Shown: positions 6,970 through 16,692, numbered from the stretch's first letter. The stretch is DNA of 64,000 bases from Marinobacter sp. JH2 (GCF_004353225.1 NZ_CP037934.1:682001-746000); one strand, 5' to 3'. Translations and numbers: made by a program. The notes: generated by a model not told the origin, from the sequence alone.

Positions 6970-8955
6970 ATGAATTATTTCCTTACAGGTGGCACCGGTT
7001 TTATCGGTCGTTTTTTGGTGGAAAAACTGTTGGCCCGGGGTGGTACGGTGCATGTTCTGGTGAGGGAACAGTCCCAGAGCAAGCTGGAAGAACTCCGCGA
7101 GCGGCTGGGTGTGGACGATAACCGAATCAAGGCGGTGGTTGGCGACCTGACCAGCAACAGTTTAGGGATCGATAATGCTGCCATGAAAGCCTTGGAAGGA
7201 AAGGTTGATCATTTCTTCCACCTTGCTGCTGTGTATGACATGGGGGCAGACGAAGAAGCTCAGGCAGCGACCAATATTGAAGGTACTCGCGCCGCGGTGC
7301 AGGCCGCTGAAGCGATGGGGGCTAAACATTTCCACCACGTGTCCTCTATTGCAGCGGCTGGTTTGTTTAAAGGCATTTTCCGTGAGGATATGTTCGAAGA
7401 AGCGGAAAAGCTCGACCACCCTTATCTGCGGACCAAACATGAATCCGAGAAGGTGGTGCGCGAAGAATGCAAAGTACCGTTCCGCATTTATCGCCCGGGC
7501 ATGGTGATCGGCCATTCTGAAACAGGCGAAATGGATAAGATTGACGGGCCTTACTACTTCTTCAAGATGATCCAGAAGATCCGCCATGCGTTACCCCAGT
7601 GGGTGCCGACCATTGGTCTGGAAGGCGGCCGACTTAACATTGTGCCGGTGGACTTCGTGGTTAATGCCATGGATCACATCGCGCATTTGGATGGCGAAGA
7701 CGGCAACTGTTTCCACTTGGTGGATTCGGATCCTTACAAAGTTGGTGAGATTCTTAATATCTTCTCAGAAGCTGGTCATGCACCTCGCATGGGCATGCGT
7801 ATCGACTCCCGGATGTTTGGTTTTATCCCGCCGTTCATTCGTCAGAGTGTGAAAAACTTGCCGCCGGTAAAGCGCATCACTGGTGCGCTTTTGGATGACT
7901 TGGGCATTCCGGCCTCAGTGATGTCCTTTATTAATTATCCGACCCGCTTTGATACCCGTGAGCTTGAGCGCGTGCTAAAAGGCACCGATATTGAGGTTCC
8001 GCGTCTGCCGAGCTACGCGGCCGTCATCTGGGATTTCTGGGAGCGTAATCTTGATCCCGATCTGTTCAAAGATCGAACGCTGCAAGGTACGGTCGAAGGC
8101 AAGGTTTGCGTGGTAACGGGTGCAACCTCCGGTATCGGCCTGGCGACAGCTGAAAAACTGGCGGAAGCCGGTGCGATCCTGGTCATCGGTGCCCGCACCA
8201 AAGAAACATTGGATGAAGTTGCTGCACAGCTTGAAGCCAAAGGTGGCAATATTCACGCTTACCAATGTGACTTTTCCGATATGGAAGATTGCGACCGGTT
8301 CGTCAAAACGGTTCTGGACAACCACGGACATGTGGATGTGCTGGTTAACAACGCTGGTCGTTCCATCCGCCGCTCCTTGTCATTGGCGTTCGACCGTTTC
8401 CACGATTTCGAGCGCACCATGCAGCTGAATTACTTTGGCTCAGTGCGTTTGATCATGGGGTTTGCGCCAGCTATGTTAGAGCGTCGTGGTGGTCACGTGG
8501 TGAACATTTCATCCATCGGTGTGCTGACTAACGCGCCTCGGTTCTCTGCGTATGTAGCCTCTAAGTCGGCGCTGGATGCGTTCAGTCGTTGTGCGGCCGC
8601 AGAATGGTCCGATCGCAACGTAACGTTTACCACCATCAACATGCCGTTGGTGAAAACGCCGATGATTGCCCCGACCAAAATTTACGATTCTGTGCCTACG
8701 CTGACGCCAGAAGAAGCCGCAGACATGGTGGCTGATGCCATTGTGCACCGTCCGAAGCGCATTGCGACTCGTTTGGGAGTGTTTGCTTCGGTACTGCACT
8801 CACTGGCACCAAAGGTAGGTGAAATTGTCATGAACACGGGTTATCGGATGTTCCCGGATTCAGCCTCGGCTGCGGGCACCAAGACAACCGAGAAACCGAA
8901 GGTGTCTACTGAGCAGGTTGCGTTTGCGGCCATCATGCGCGGTATTCACTGGTAA
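6970..8955 (+). CDS. Bifunctional fatty acyl-CoA/aldehyde reductase (alcohol-forming), wax-ester pathway
   Basis: This 661-aa protein has two Rossmann modules. Residues 1-365 form an extended-SDR/NAD_binding_4 domain with TGGTGFIGR at 6-14 and a YLRTK catalytic box. Residues 375-661 form a classical SDR domain with TGATSGIG near 383 and YVASK near 527. Length, domain order and many stretches match my memory of the 661-aa Marinobacter enzyme, shown to reduce fatty acyl-CoA/ACP and fatty aldehydes to fatty alcohols using NADPH. The alcohols are then esterified to storage wax esters. No wax synthase gene is in this window. It is a single gene with its own promoter region and a strong terminator. 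This enzyme is sometimes called FAR, FAldR or FACoAR. Confidence 0.93.
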   Translation: MNYFLTGGTGFIGRFLVEKLLARGGTVHVLVREQSQSKLEELRERLGVDDNRIKAVVGDLTSNSLGIDNAAMKALEGKVDHFFHLAAVYDMGADEEAQAATNIEGTRAAVQAAEAMGAKHFHHVSSIAAAGLFKGIFREDMFEEAEKLDHPYLRTKHESEKVVREECKVPFRIYRPGMVIGHSETGEMDKIDGPYYFFKMIQKIRHALPQWVPTIGLEGGRLNIVPVDFVVNAMDHIAHLDGEDGNCFHLVDSDPYKVGEILNIFSEAGHAPRMGMRIDSRMFGFIPPFIRQSVKNLPPVKRITGALLDDLGIPASVMSFINYPTRFDTRELERVLKGTDIEVPRLPSYAAVIWDFWERNLDPDLFKDRTLQGTVEGKVCVVTGATSGIGLATAEKLAEAGAILVIGARTKETLDEVAAQLEAKGGNIHAYQCDFSDMEDCDRFVKTVLDNHGHVDVLVNNAGRSIRRSLSLAFDRFHDFERTMQLNYFGSVRLIMGFAPAMLERRGGHVVNISSIGVLTNAPRFSAYVASKSALDAFSRCAAAEWSDRNVTFTTINMPLVKTPMIAPTKIYDSVPTLTPEEAADMVADAIVHRPKRIATRLGVFASVLHSLAPKVGEIVMNTGYRMFPDSASAAGTKTTEKPKVSTEQVAFAAIMRGIHW

Positions 8956-8970
8956 GGCGAAACGCAGTGC

Positions 8971-9003
8971 AACAAAAAACCCGCCTTGTGCGGGTTTTTT
9001 GTT
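8971..9003. terminator. Rho-independent terminator, probably bidirectional
   Basis: AACAAAAAACCCG (8971-8983) and CGGGTTTTTTGTT (8991-9003) are perfectly complementary, a 13-bp stem with loop CCTTGTG. The T-run lies on the right for the fatty acyl reductase and the A-run on the left serves rnt on the minus strand. Confidence 0.9.
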
Positions 9004-9027
9004 GGCTTGAAATAGCGTCTTCCAAGA

Positions 9028-9684
9028 TTATTCGTCGCTGCTTGGCACCGGGGGTGGCGGAAAGCCTCCCAATTCCTGCCAGCGGTTCACTATGCCACAA
9101 AACAGATCCGCAGTTTTCTCGGCATCATAGGCAGCGGAATGCGCTTCTTTGTTATCGAACGGAATCCCGGCTAGCTTACATGCTTGCGCCAGCACCGTAT
9201 GGCCATAGGCCAGTCCGGCAAGTGTGGCGGTATCAAATGTAGAAAACGGATGGAAAGGGTTGCGTTTGATGTCCGCGCGCATGGCGGCGGCAAACACAAA
9301 GTTGTGGTCGAAGGTGGCGTTGTGGCCAACTAACACAGCCCGTTTGCAGTCGAACGCTTTGACCGCTTTGCGGATCGGTGAGAAGATCTCGCTCATGCCT
9401 TCGCGCTCGGGAACCGCTTCGCGCTCGGGATCCCAGGGGTCGATGCCGGTGAAGTCCAATGCGGACTGCTCAAGGTTAGCGCCTTCGAACGGGTCGATTT
9501 GCTGAAGGTGGGTTTCGCCACGGTGTAGTTTGCCGTCTTCATCCATAGTGAGCATCACAGCTGCGATTTCCAGCAAAGCGTCTCTTTCCGGGTTGAAGCC
9601 GGCTGTTTCAACATCCACTACGACCGGCAGGAAGCCACGGAAACGCTGGGACATAGGGTGAAGCGGTTTGTTTTCGTCAGACAC
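9028..9684 (-). CDS. rnt: Ribonuclease T
   Basis: This is a DEDD-type 3'-5' exoribonuclease that trims tRNA and other stable RNA 3' ends. The motifs are [10 protein letters not shown] (Exo I, Asp and Glu), [10 protein letters not shown] (Exo II) and [11 protein letters not shown] (Exo III, His and Asp), with an intact order. I prefer the GTG start at 9684, giving 218 aa, because GGAG lies 5 bases upstream and the protein then begins near the family's usual start. A longer frame reaches into pyrC. The gene follows pyrC on the same strand after a 37-base gap, as in Pseudomonas, so the two are likely co-transcribed. Confidence 0.93.
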   Translation of the reverse strand: MSDENKPLHPMSQRFRGFLPVVVDVETAGFNPERDALLEIAAVMLTMDEDGKLHRGETHLQQIDPFEGANLEQSALDFTGIDPWDPEREAVPEREGMSEIFSPIRKAVKAFDCKRAVLVGHNATFDHNFVFAAAMRADIKRNPFHPFSTFDTATLAGLAYGHTVLAQACKLAGIPFDNKEAHSAAYDAEKTADLFCGIVNRWQELGGFPPPPVPSSDE

Positions 9685-9721
9685 GCGAACTCCAATGTTC
9701 GTGTTGTAAATTAAAAGATGA

Positions 9722-10753
9722 TCAAGCCATACGCCAGTGAACGGTTTCACCGGCTTTTAGCGGCACGATGGTTCCATCTGCCAGCGGCAGTTGCTCAGGC
9801 ATGGTCCAAGGATCGCGAACCAGAGTAATGGTGTCGGTGTTCCTCGGTAAGCCGTAGAAGTCGGCACCGTTGAAGCTGGCAAAAGCTTCCAGCTTGTCCA
9901 GTATGCCTAGTTCTTCGAAGATTTCAGCATACAACCCAATGGCGCCGTAAGCAGAGTAGCAACCGGCACAGCCGCATGCGGCCTCTTTTTTGTCACGGGC
10001 ATGGGGTGCTGAGTCGGTGCCCAAGAAGAATCTTGGATCGCCACTGGCCACCGCTTCTCGTAGGGCTTCCTGGTGCTTGTTGCGCTTGAGGATGGGCAAG
10101 CAGTACAAGTGCGGTCGAATGCCGCCAACCAACATGTGATTGCGGTTATACATCAAGTGCTGCGGGGTCAGTGTCGCAGCAAGGTTGCCGTCGGTATGAC
10201 GGCGCACAAACTCGGCCGAATCTGCGGTGGTGATGTGTTCGAGTACCACTTTCAGGGTCGGGAAGGCTTCCAGCGTAGGTGCCAGAACGCGATCCAAAAA
10301 TACCTTTTCACGATCGAAAATGTCGATATCAGCATCGGTCACTTCGCCGTGAACCAGCAACAGCATGCCGCATTCGACCATAGCTTCCAGTACGGGGTAG
10401 ATATTGCGGATATCAGTAACACCCGATGCAGAATTCGTCGTTGCGCCAGCGGGGTAGAGCTTCGCGGCCACAACACCCGCAGCTTTGGCTTCGCGGATAG
10501 TTTCTGGCGATGTGCTTTCGGTCAGGTAGAGCACCATCAACGGTTCAAAGTTTGTACCCTTTGCGGCCGTCAGAATGCGCTCCCGATAAGCGGTAGCGGC
10601 GGCTGCATCGGTTACCGGTGGTACCAGGTTCGGCATAATGATGGCGCGACCGAAACAAGCGGCGGTCGCCGGTACAACACTGTTTAATACCTCGCCATCT
10701 CGAACGTGCAAATGCCAGTCGTCTGGACGGGTGATGATCAGTTGTTTGCTCAT
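9722..10753 (-). CDS. pyrC: Dihydroorotase (class II)
   Basis: This 343-aa enzyme catalyses the third step of pyrimidine synthesis, the reversible cyclisation of N-carbamoyl-aspartate to dihydroorotate. DWHLHVRDG near the N-terminus gives the HxH zinc ligands, AAKLYPAG contains the lysine that is carboxylated to bridge the metals, and GTDSAPH carries the catalytic Asp near the C-terminus. Length is close to the 348 aa of E. coli PyrC. It is first in a probable pyrC-rnt unit and diverges from motY across 155 bases. Confidence 0.96.
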   Translation of the reverse strand: MSKQLIITRPDDWHLHVRDGEVLNSVVPATAACFGRAIIMPNLVPPVTDAAAATAYRERILTAAKGTNFEPLMVLYLTESTSPETIREAKAAGVVAAKLYPAGATTNSASGVTDIRNIYPVLEAMVECGMLLLVHGEVTDADIDIFDREKVFLDRVLAPTLEAFPTLKVVLEHITTADSAEFVRRHTDGNLAATLTPQHLMYNRNHMLVGGIRPHLYCLPILKRNKHQEALREAVASGDPRFFLGTDSAPHARDKKEAACGCAGCYSAYGAIGLYAEIFEELGILDKLEAFASFNGADFYGLPRNTDTITLVRDPWTMPEQLPLADGTIVPLKAGETVHWRMA

Positions 10754-10842
10754 GAAGTATTCGCCAAGCAGCTCTTAAAAATTTTGCGAATTATATCAGA
10801 AGGCCGCCGGGAATGTTTTCGATCTGAATGTGTTTCTGGGGC

Positions 10843-10869
10843 TCAAGTATTGTTCAAGCTGGCCGATAC
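10843..10869 (+). promoter_or_regulatory. Sigma-28 (FliA)-like promoter of motY
   Basis: TCAA (10843-10846), a 15-base spacer and GCCGATAC (10862-10869) fit the flagellar sigma-28 pattern TAAA-N15-GCCGATAA with two mismatches. It lies 40 bases upstream of the motY start, so motY is probably expressed with late flagellar genes. Confidence 0.75.
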
Positions 10870-10908
10870 GCAATAAGCGATTGAGTTAACGTGTGTTGGG
10901 GCGTTTCT

Positions 10909-11835
10909 ATGAAGAAGTTTAAGCGCAGGTCTACAGCAGAGGGCGTGGCAGCCATTGCGAGCATGTTTCTGGTGTGGACGTTCACTTCCCCGACTGCGGC
11001 ATCCAGTTATGGCGCGGGTATCGAGAACAGTCGTTGGTCCCTTTCAGAATCGGTCTTTGAGTGCTCTTTGGTACAGGAAGTGCCAGGGTTCGGGCGAGCG
11101 GTCTTCAGCCACCGAGCCGGAGAAGATTTGGCGTTCTATCTTGATTCCACGGTCGCACTGATGAAACCGGGCAAGGGGCAGCTTGTGGTGGAGGCACCTG
11201 TCTGGCGGCCTGGCGTTGCGCCAAGACCGGTAGGCGCTGTCAGTGTTTCGGATGACAAGCGCGCTGTTAGCGTGGGTGCCAAAGAGGCGAGCATCATGGC
11301 TCAGGGGTTGTTGCAGGGAATGCAGCCAACGCTGACCCGAACCTCCCGTTATGATCAAGGCTCGGTGCGAGTCTCACTTTCGAATGTGAATTTTTCTGCG
11401 CCTTATTCGGGCTACATGCAGTGTGTCTCGGGCCTGTTGCCGGTGAATTTTGACCAGATTCGTCGCTCCCGCGTTCCCTTTGCCAGCGGAGGGGCAAAAC
11501 TCTCTGAAGCAGATCAAACACTGTTGGACAACATCGTGACATATGTGATGGCGGATTCTACTGTCGAGCGCATTTTGGTGGATGGCCACTCAGACAGCGT
11601 AGGCAGCAGAATCGACAATCGCGCCCTTTCAGAAGATCGAGCGAACGTGGTTGCGGAGTATTTGAAAGCTCAAGGTCTTAATGAAGAGCTGCTGATTGTT
11701 CGCAGTCATGGCGATCAGTTTCCGGTATCGCGTCGCCAGCGAGATAACCGCCGAGTCACCATCCGTCTGCAACGACAGGGAGAACGCCCTGAATTTCAGC
11801 AGGCAAGCGGAAGCCGTGAGAACGTCTCAGGTTAA
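10909..11835 (+). CDS. motY: MotY-like flagellar stator-ring protein (OmpA family)
   Basis: This 308-aa protein has an N-terminal signal segment (MKKFKRR then a hydrophobic stretch ending near TAAS), an N-terminal beta-rich domain (about 30-180) and a C-terminal OmpA-type peptidoglycan-binding domain (VDGHSDSVGSRIDNRALSED, then RDNRRVTIRL). MotY proteins form the T-ring that anchors sodium-type stators around the flagellar basal body. Identity rests on this architecture, the pyrC-rnt-motY neighbourhood known from Pseudomonas, and the sigma-28-like promoter. I chose ATG 10909 because it begins the signal peptide; an in-frame GTG at 10891 adds six residues. Confidence 0.87.
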   Translation: MKKFKRRSTAEGVAAIASMFLVWTFTSPTAASSYGAGIENSRWSLSESVFECSLVQEVPGFGRAVFSHRAGEDLAFYLDSTVALMKPGKGQLVVEAPVWRPGVAPRPVGAVSVSDDKRAVSVGAKEASIMAQGLLQGMQPTLTRTSRYDQGSVRVSLSNVNFSAPYSGYMQCVSGLLPVNFDQIRRSRVPFASGGAKLSEADQTLLDNIVTYVMADSTVERILVDGHSDSVGSRIDNRALSEDRANVVAEYLKAQGLNEELLIVRSHGDQFPVSRRQRDNRRVTIRLQRQGERPEFQQASGSRENVSG

Positions 11836-11847
11836 GCCTCGAGTCGT

Positions 11848-12774
11848 TTAATAGACTGCGTCCAGTACCTCCAGGTGAGCAACCACACTTTCACCGAGAG
11901 CCCTCAGGTGATAGCCGCCTTCCAGCGTTGAGATAACCCGATCGTTGGCATGGTCATGGGCAACACTGACGATCATTTCGGTTAGCCAGCGATAATCCTC
12001 TGTTTCCAGATTTGTTTCCGCCATTGGATCAAGTCTGTGGCCGTCAAAGCCTGCGGATACCAACACCAATTGCGGCCGGAAATCCTGGAGTTTTTTCAGC
12101 CAGCTCGCTTCCACCCGTTTGCGGTATTCTGCGGATGAGCAATTGGCCTCAATCGGCGCATTGATGATGTTGTCGGGCTGGCGGTGCACATGACTGTGAG
12201 GGTAAAGCGGATGCTGAAAGCTTGAACACATCATAATGCGCTCGTCACCGCTGACGATGTCTACGGTCCCATTCCCTTGGTGAACATCGAAGTCGATAAT
12301 GGCAACCCGCTCGAGCTGATGAAAATTCAGTGCACGTAACGCCGCTAAAGCAATGTTGTTGTAGAAACAAAAGCCCATGGATTTGGTGCGTTCGGCATGA
12401 TGCCCTGGAGGTCTTGTGCAAACAAACGCATTGGTGACCTGACTACTCATAACCATATCAACGGCTTGAACGTTCCCGCCGGCGGCTAATCTGGCGGCTC
12501 TCAAGGTGTCGGGCATCAATGACGTGTCTGGGTCAGTAAACACTCGGCCCCGCGTGGGTGCCATTAAGTCCAGTTGTTGTAGGTAAGACTCGGGGTGAAC
12601 CATCAGCAACTGGTCACGAGTGATCTCTTCGGGCCGCACCCAATCGAGGTTTTGCTGAAGTTCGGTGTCAGCAATGTGTGCCAGAATGCTTGTAATACGT
12701 TCCGGGCTTTCCGGGTGCTCCGGGCCCATGTTGTGTTTCAGGCAATCATCGTGAGAAAAAAATGCGGTGGTCAT
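11848..12774 (-). CDS. Histone deacetylase-family amidohydrolase (class II-like)
   Basis: This 308-aa protein has the HDAC/acetylpolyamine amidohydrolase fold signatures: RPPGHHAE with the tandem His, GFCFYNNIALAA, then IIDFDVHQGNGT supplying the Asp and His zinc ligands, and SAGFDGH with the second zinc Asp. Bacterial members remove acetyl groups from lysine side chains or polyamines. It is cytoplasmic, with no signal peptide. It diverges from the acetyltransferase at 12994-15738, so the two may add and remove acetyl groups on shared proteins such as acetyl-CoA synthetase. The substrate cannot be told from sequence. Confidence 0.9.
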   Translation of the reverse strand: MTTAFFSHDDCLKHNMGPEHPESPERITSILAHIADTELQQNLDWVRPEEITRDQLLMVHPESYLQQLDLMAPTRGRVFTDPDTSLMPDTLRAARLAAGGNVQAVDMVMSSQVTNAFVCTRPPGHHAERTKSMGFCFYNNIALAALRALNFHQLERVAIIDFDVHQGNGTVDIVSGDERIMMCSSFQHPLYPHSHVHRQPDNIINAPIEANCSSAEYRKRVEASWLKKLQDFRPQLVLVSAGFDGHRLDPMAETNLETEDYRWLTEMIVSVAHDHANDRVISTLEGGYHLRALGESVVAHLEVLDAVY

Positions 12775-12993
12775 GCTGAGAGTCTAAGCCTGAGTCCGGT
12801 TGCTATTGTGGTCATGTTAACAAGGATACTAGGTCGATGTGGGCTACTTTCGTCTAATAAGCGGCGACTGACCGACAAGATCGTGGATTTACATCAGGAA
12901 ATACCGATCTAAGATAAGGTATACATTGATAAGTAGTCTGTTTTATTGAGATTCTTATCTACGTCGCCACCGCTTGGATCAGGGAGAGTTCTC

Positions 12994-15738
12994 TTGAGTA
13001 CCCGTTATTTGGAAAGTTTGTTCAATCCCGACTCCATCGCTGTCATCGGTGCCTCCGAGCGGTCAGATAATTTGGGTGGCATGGTTTTGCGGAACATGCT
13101 GGGTGGCGGTTTCCCTGGTCGTATGGTGGTGGTTAACCAGAACGATTATGACAACGTTCACGGTGTTCTTTGTGTTGCGAAAGTGTCGCAACTGGATTTC
13201 ACGCCTGATCTTGCCATCGTCTGTACCCCGCCCGATACCGTTCCCAAAATGATTCGTAAGCTCGGCGAAAGTGGCGTACGAACCGCCATCGTGATGACCG
13301 GTGGTATGTCTCGTACACACAGTAAAACCGGTCAGCCTTTGATGTATTCGGTGCGTGATGCGGCAAGAGAAACCGGCATTCGGGTATTGGGCCCAAACAC
13401 CATTGGTTTGATGGTACCGGCCAGGCAACTGAACGCAACGTATGCACACATGGGGGCTATCCCCGGGCGTGTGGCGTTTATCGGCCAATCGGGCACCATC
13501 GCAAGTTCGGTTCTGGACTGGGCGTTCGCTCGGGGGGTGGGCTTCTCCTACTTCTTGACGTTAGGTGATGGCATGGATATCGATCACGACGATTTGATTG
13601 ATTATCTTGCTCAGGACAGCCAAACCCGAGCCATCTTGTTACATATGGAGAACATCCCCAATCCTCGCCGATTCATGTCGGCCGTCCGGGTTGCATCGAG
13701 AACGAAGCCGGTGATTGCGGTTAAATCCGGGCGTGTACCGGAATCGGAATGGATTTCTCATGGACTTCCCGCCGGAGTCTCTCACAGTGATCCGATATAC
13801 GATGCAATGTTGCAGCGGAGCGGTGTGTTGCGGGTAGATGGATTAGGGCAGATGTTTGATGCCTTGGAAACCCTGACCCGCATGCGTCCCTTAAGGCGGG
13901 AATCCTTGGCGATTATCGCCAACGGTGTAGGGCCCGGAGTGTTGGCGGTTGACCGGTTATCCCATTTGGGTGGGGAGTTAGCCGAGTTGTCGGATACAAC
14001 CGTTGAAGAGTTAGGGAAGCTGTTGCCGCCTTACTGGACGCGCAAAAACCCCATTGATTTGAACTACGACGCGTCCCCCGAGTTGTATGGGAAAGCGGTT
14101 AAAATATTGGCCAAAGACCCAAACATTGCGAATGTTCTGGTGATGTACGCACCAACGTTGGTTCAAGACAGTCTCCAGATTGCCGATGCGGTTGTGCAGG
14201 CATCCAAGGGAACCCGGCTGAATATTTTCACCTGTTGGCTGGGGCAAAGTACGGTGATGGACTCTCGTGAGGAGTTTTATCGGGCTGGCTTACCGTCGTT
14301 CTTCAACCCGGAAAAAGCCGTTACCGCGTTCATGCAGCACGTGAAGCATCAAAGGGTTCAGCGGCTTTTGAGTGAAACGCCAGAGTCGTTCACTGACCAC
14401 TTTGCAGATAGGGCAAACACGCGTTCTCTCGTCGCCAAAGCACTTCGTGATGGCCGCAAGCATTTGTCCAGCCGTGAAGCTCGGCAGGTGATCCGGGATT
14501 ACGGGATCGACGCCATCGAAACCGTGTATTGCGATGATGTTGAAGAAGTTCTGGAAATGTTTGCGGTCGAACGTCGGCCTATTGACCTGACGATTGTGCA
14601 TGAACAGGTCTGTTACCCCTTCCTCGACCTGACCCCCTCGCAGCGCCGCTATAAAGGCACGATCAAAAATCTCAATAGCGAACAGGCGATTATCGATGGT
14701 TGTCGGTTCCTGATTGAAGAGTACAAGGAGCATTTCCCCGATAGTGGCTTCTTGGGCTTTGGCACGCAGCACTCCTACCAGCATATCGGTGGTATTGAGT
14801 TCAGCGTGGGCATCACACGGGACGAGGTGTTTGGCCCTTTGGTAGTTTGCGGTGCCGCGGGCGCTCAAATCAACATCACAACCGACCGCCAGATTGCGTT
14901 GCCGCCCTTGAATATGGTGCTGGCCCGCGAGCTGTTGCGCCGGACCTATATGTACAAACTACTCAAAGAGCACAGCTTGCATCCTCAGGAAGACATACGG
15001 GCGGTGTCCGAAACATTGGTGAAGCTATCTCAAATCGTCATCGACATTCCAGAAATTCGCGGGTTGGAAATTTCACCACTGCTGTTCAATGATCAGGGTG
15101 CCATAGCCGTCAGTATCGCAGTCGATCTGGATGAAAAACCAAGCCGACCCATTATTCAGGCCTATCCGAGAGAGCTTGAAGAATGGATTGTAATGCCCAA
15201 GTCCGGGCGACGAGTCATTATTCGTGCGGTTTTGGCGGAGGATGAGCCGGCGCATCGAGCCTTTCATGAATACCAATCACCGGAATCGATTCGGTACCGA
15301 TTCTTCCAGTATCGCAAGCACTTCTCTCGTGAAGACGTTGCCCAGATGGTGCAAATCGATTACGACCGGGAGATGGTGTTCATTGCGAACGCCAAAAAAG
15401 AAAACGGTGAGGGAGAGGAAACGCTCGGAACGGTTCGAGTATGGACCGATGCCGATAATCTTCGCAGTGAATTCGCGGTTATGGTTGATGATCGAATGAA
15501 GGGCGAGGGATTGGGCGTTGCGTTGATGCAGAAAATGATCGAATACTGCCGAAGTCGAGGAACCATGGAGATGGTGGGTGACGTGTTGCCCGAAAACCGA
15601 CCGATGCTACAGCTTGCCGAACATCTTGGGTTCGATATTAAATTCAACCCTACGGAAGAGGTGATGGATCTTCGGCTGGTGTTGAATGAACCAGAAAAAG
15701 ACTGGCAGAAAGAACGATTGAAAAAGCGGGGGAGCTAA
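12994..15738 (+). CDS. Protein lysine acetyltransferase Pat-like (NDP-forming acyl-CoA synthetase domain + GNAT)
   Basis: This 914-aa protein opens with STRYLESLFNPDSIAVIGAS, the CoA-binding Rossmann domain of ADP-forming acetyl-CoA synthetases. A succinyl-CoA ligase-like module and an ATP-grasp region (about 480-700) follow, and a C-terminal GNAT domain (about 740-900) includes FAVMVDDRMKGEGLGVALM, the acetyl-CoA pyrophosphate loop. This is the layout of Pat/YfiQ, which acetylates and inactivates acetyl-CoA synthetase and other enzymes. The synthetase part in Pat is usually inactive as a ligase. I chose TTG 12994 because AGGGAGA lies about 6 bases upstream; the frame extends 16 codons further without a ribosome site. 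Confidence 0.88.
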   Translation: MSTRYLESLFNPDSIAVIGASERSDNLGGMVLRNMLGGGFPGRMVVVNQNDYDNVHGVLCVAKVSQLDFTPDLAIVCTPPDTVPKMIRKLGESGVRTAIVMTGGMSRTHSKTGQPLMYSVRDAARETGIRVLGPNTIGLMVPARQLNATYAHMGAIPGRVAFIGQSGTIASSVLDWAFARGVGFSYFLTLGDGMDIDHDDLIDYLAQDSQTRAILLHMENIPNPRRFMSAVRVASRTKPVIAVKSGRVPESEWISHGLPAGVSHSDPIYDAMLQRSGVLRVDGLGQMFDALETLTRMRPLRRESLAIIANGVGPGVLAVDRLSHLGGELAELSDTTVEELGKLLPPYWTRKNPIDLNYDASPELYGKAVKILAKDPNIANVLVMYAPTLVQDSLQIADAVVQASKGTRLNIFTCWLGQSTVMDSREEFYRAGLPSFFNPEKAVTAFMQHVKHQRVQRLLSETPESFTDHFADRANTRSLVAKALRDGRKHLSSREARQVIRDYGIDAIETVYCDDVEEVLEMFAVERRPIDLTIVHEQVCYPFLDLTPSQRRYKGTIKNLNSEQAIIDGCRFLIEEYKEHFPDSGFLGFGTQHSYQHIGGIEFSVGITRDEVFGPLVVCGAAGAQINITTDRQIALPPLNMVLARELLRRTYMYKLLKEHSLHPQEDIRAVSETLVKLSQIVIDIPEIRGLEISPLLFNDQGAIAVSIAVDLDEKPSRPIIQAYPRELEEWIVMPKSGRRVIIRAVLAEDEPAHRAFHEYQSPESIRYRFFQYRKHFSREDVAQMVQIDYDREMVFIANAKKENGEGEETLGTVRVWTDADNLRSEFAVMVDDRMKGEGLGVALMQKMIEYCRSRGTMEMVGDVLPENRPMLQLAEHLGFDIKFNPTEEVMDLRLVLNEPEKDWQKERLKKRGS

Positions 15739-15752
15739 TCCCCGCCGCTTTC
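15720..15752 (-). terminator. Terminator of rdgC overlapping the pat stop codon
   Basis: On the minus strand AAAGCGGCGGGGA and TCCCCCGCTTT pair with a small bulge around loop TTAGC, followed by TTTTT. The hairpin overlaps the last codons of the acetyltransferase gene and may work weakly for it as well. Confidence 0.7.
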
Positions 15753-15765
15753 GAGTGTTTGCTGC

Positions 15766-16692
15766 TTAGTCTTCGACAATCGCGGAGCGGTCTTCGCCAC
15801 CAAGGGCTTCCAGCAAGCCAGGGATCATGCGAGACAGTTCCAGCGTCATGATCGTAAAGGCCGCATCGAATTTGGCTACGGCATCGTCTACATCGACATC
15901 GTCCAACTGCTCCTGCAGTGTCTCGCCAAACTTCAAGCGACGAATGCCCAGTTCCTCATCAAGAACCAGATGTACGTTGTTGTCCCAGGTTACCGCCAGC
16001 TTGGTGACTTGCATGCCGGTTTCCAGGTGATTGCGGATCTCGTCGGCCTTCAAGTCCAGGCCTTTGCAGCGAACAACACCGCCGTCTTCAGACGGGTCTT
16101 TCAGTTCGCATTCGTTGCCTAATTCAATCGTGGCGGGCAGGTCGATGGTTTCGTTCAGCCAACCGGTAAACGTAAAGGCCGGGGCCTGCTCTACCACGGG
16201 TGGGCGGACGGGTAGCGACCCCAGAGTTTTTCGAAGGGTGGAGGCCAAGTCTTCGGCTTGTTTTGCCGAGCCAGCGTCTACCACCAGCACGCCGTCTTTC
16301 GGCGCCAGATAGGCATAGCAACGACGGTTGCGGGAAAAAGCTTGTGGCAGCATTTCCAGCATCACCTGTTCTTTGATTTCGTCTTTTTCTTTGCGGCGAA
16401 CCTTGCGGCTCTGCTCAAGCTCAATGGCTTCGGCGCGCTCTTCCACGGCTTCTTTAACAACGGGGCCAGGTAAGATCTTTTCTTCTTTACGCAGTGCAAT
16501 CAGATGGTAGCCGTTGGCACTGTGCACCAGCAGTTCGCCGTGCTTGCCAAGTGGCGGAACCCAACCCTGACGCATGGTTTCTTGGGGGCCGCAGGGCTTG
16601 AACGCATCGGCTTGTAGCTTTTCTTCTAAGGCTTCGGCCGTAATGTCGAACGGCTTGGTAAAACGGAAAACTCGGGCGTTACGAAACCACAT
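15766..16692 (-). CDS. rdgC: Recombination-associated protein RdgC
   Basis: This 308-aa protein starts MWFRNARVFRFTKPF, the typical RdgC opening, and its length matches the E. coli protein (303 aa). RdgC forms a ring-shaped dimer around DNA and limits RecA and replication-restart activity on the nucleoid. The charged helical block EERAEAIELEQSRKVRRKEK (about 85-105) fits the RdgC middle domain. It appears to be a single gene ending at the hairpin shared with the pat end. Its upstream neighbour is DUF2788 on the same strand, with a possible terminator between them. Confidence 0.95.
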   Translation of the reverse strand: MWFRNARVFRFTKPFDITAEALEEKLQADAFKPCGPQETMRQGWVPPLGKHGELLVHSANGYHLIALRKEEKILPGPVVKEAVEERAEAIELEQSRKVRRKEKDEIKEQVMLEMLPQAFSRNRRCYAYLAPKDGVLVVDAGSAKQAEDLASTLRKTLGSLPVRPPVVEQAPAFTFTGWLNETIDLPATIELGNECELKDPSEDGGVVRCKGLDLKADEIRNHLETGMQVTKLAVTWDNNVHLVLDEELGIRRLKFGETLQEQLDDVDVDDAVAKFDAAFTIMTLELSRMIPGLLEALGGEDRSAIVED

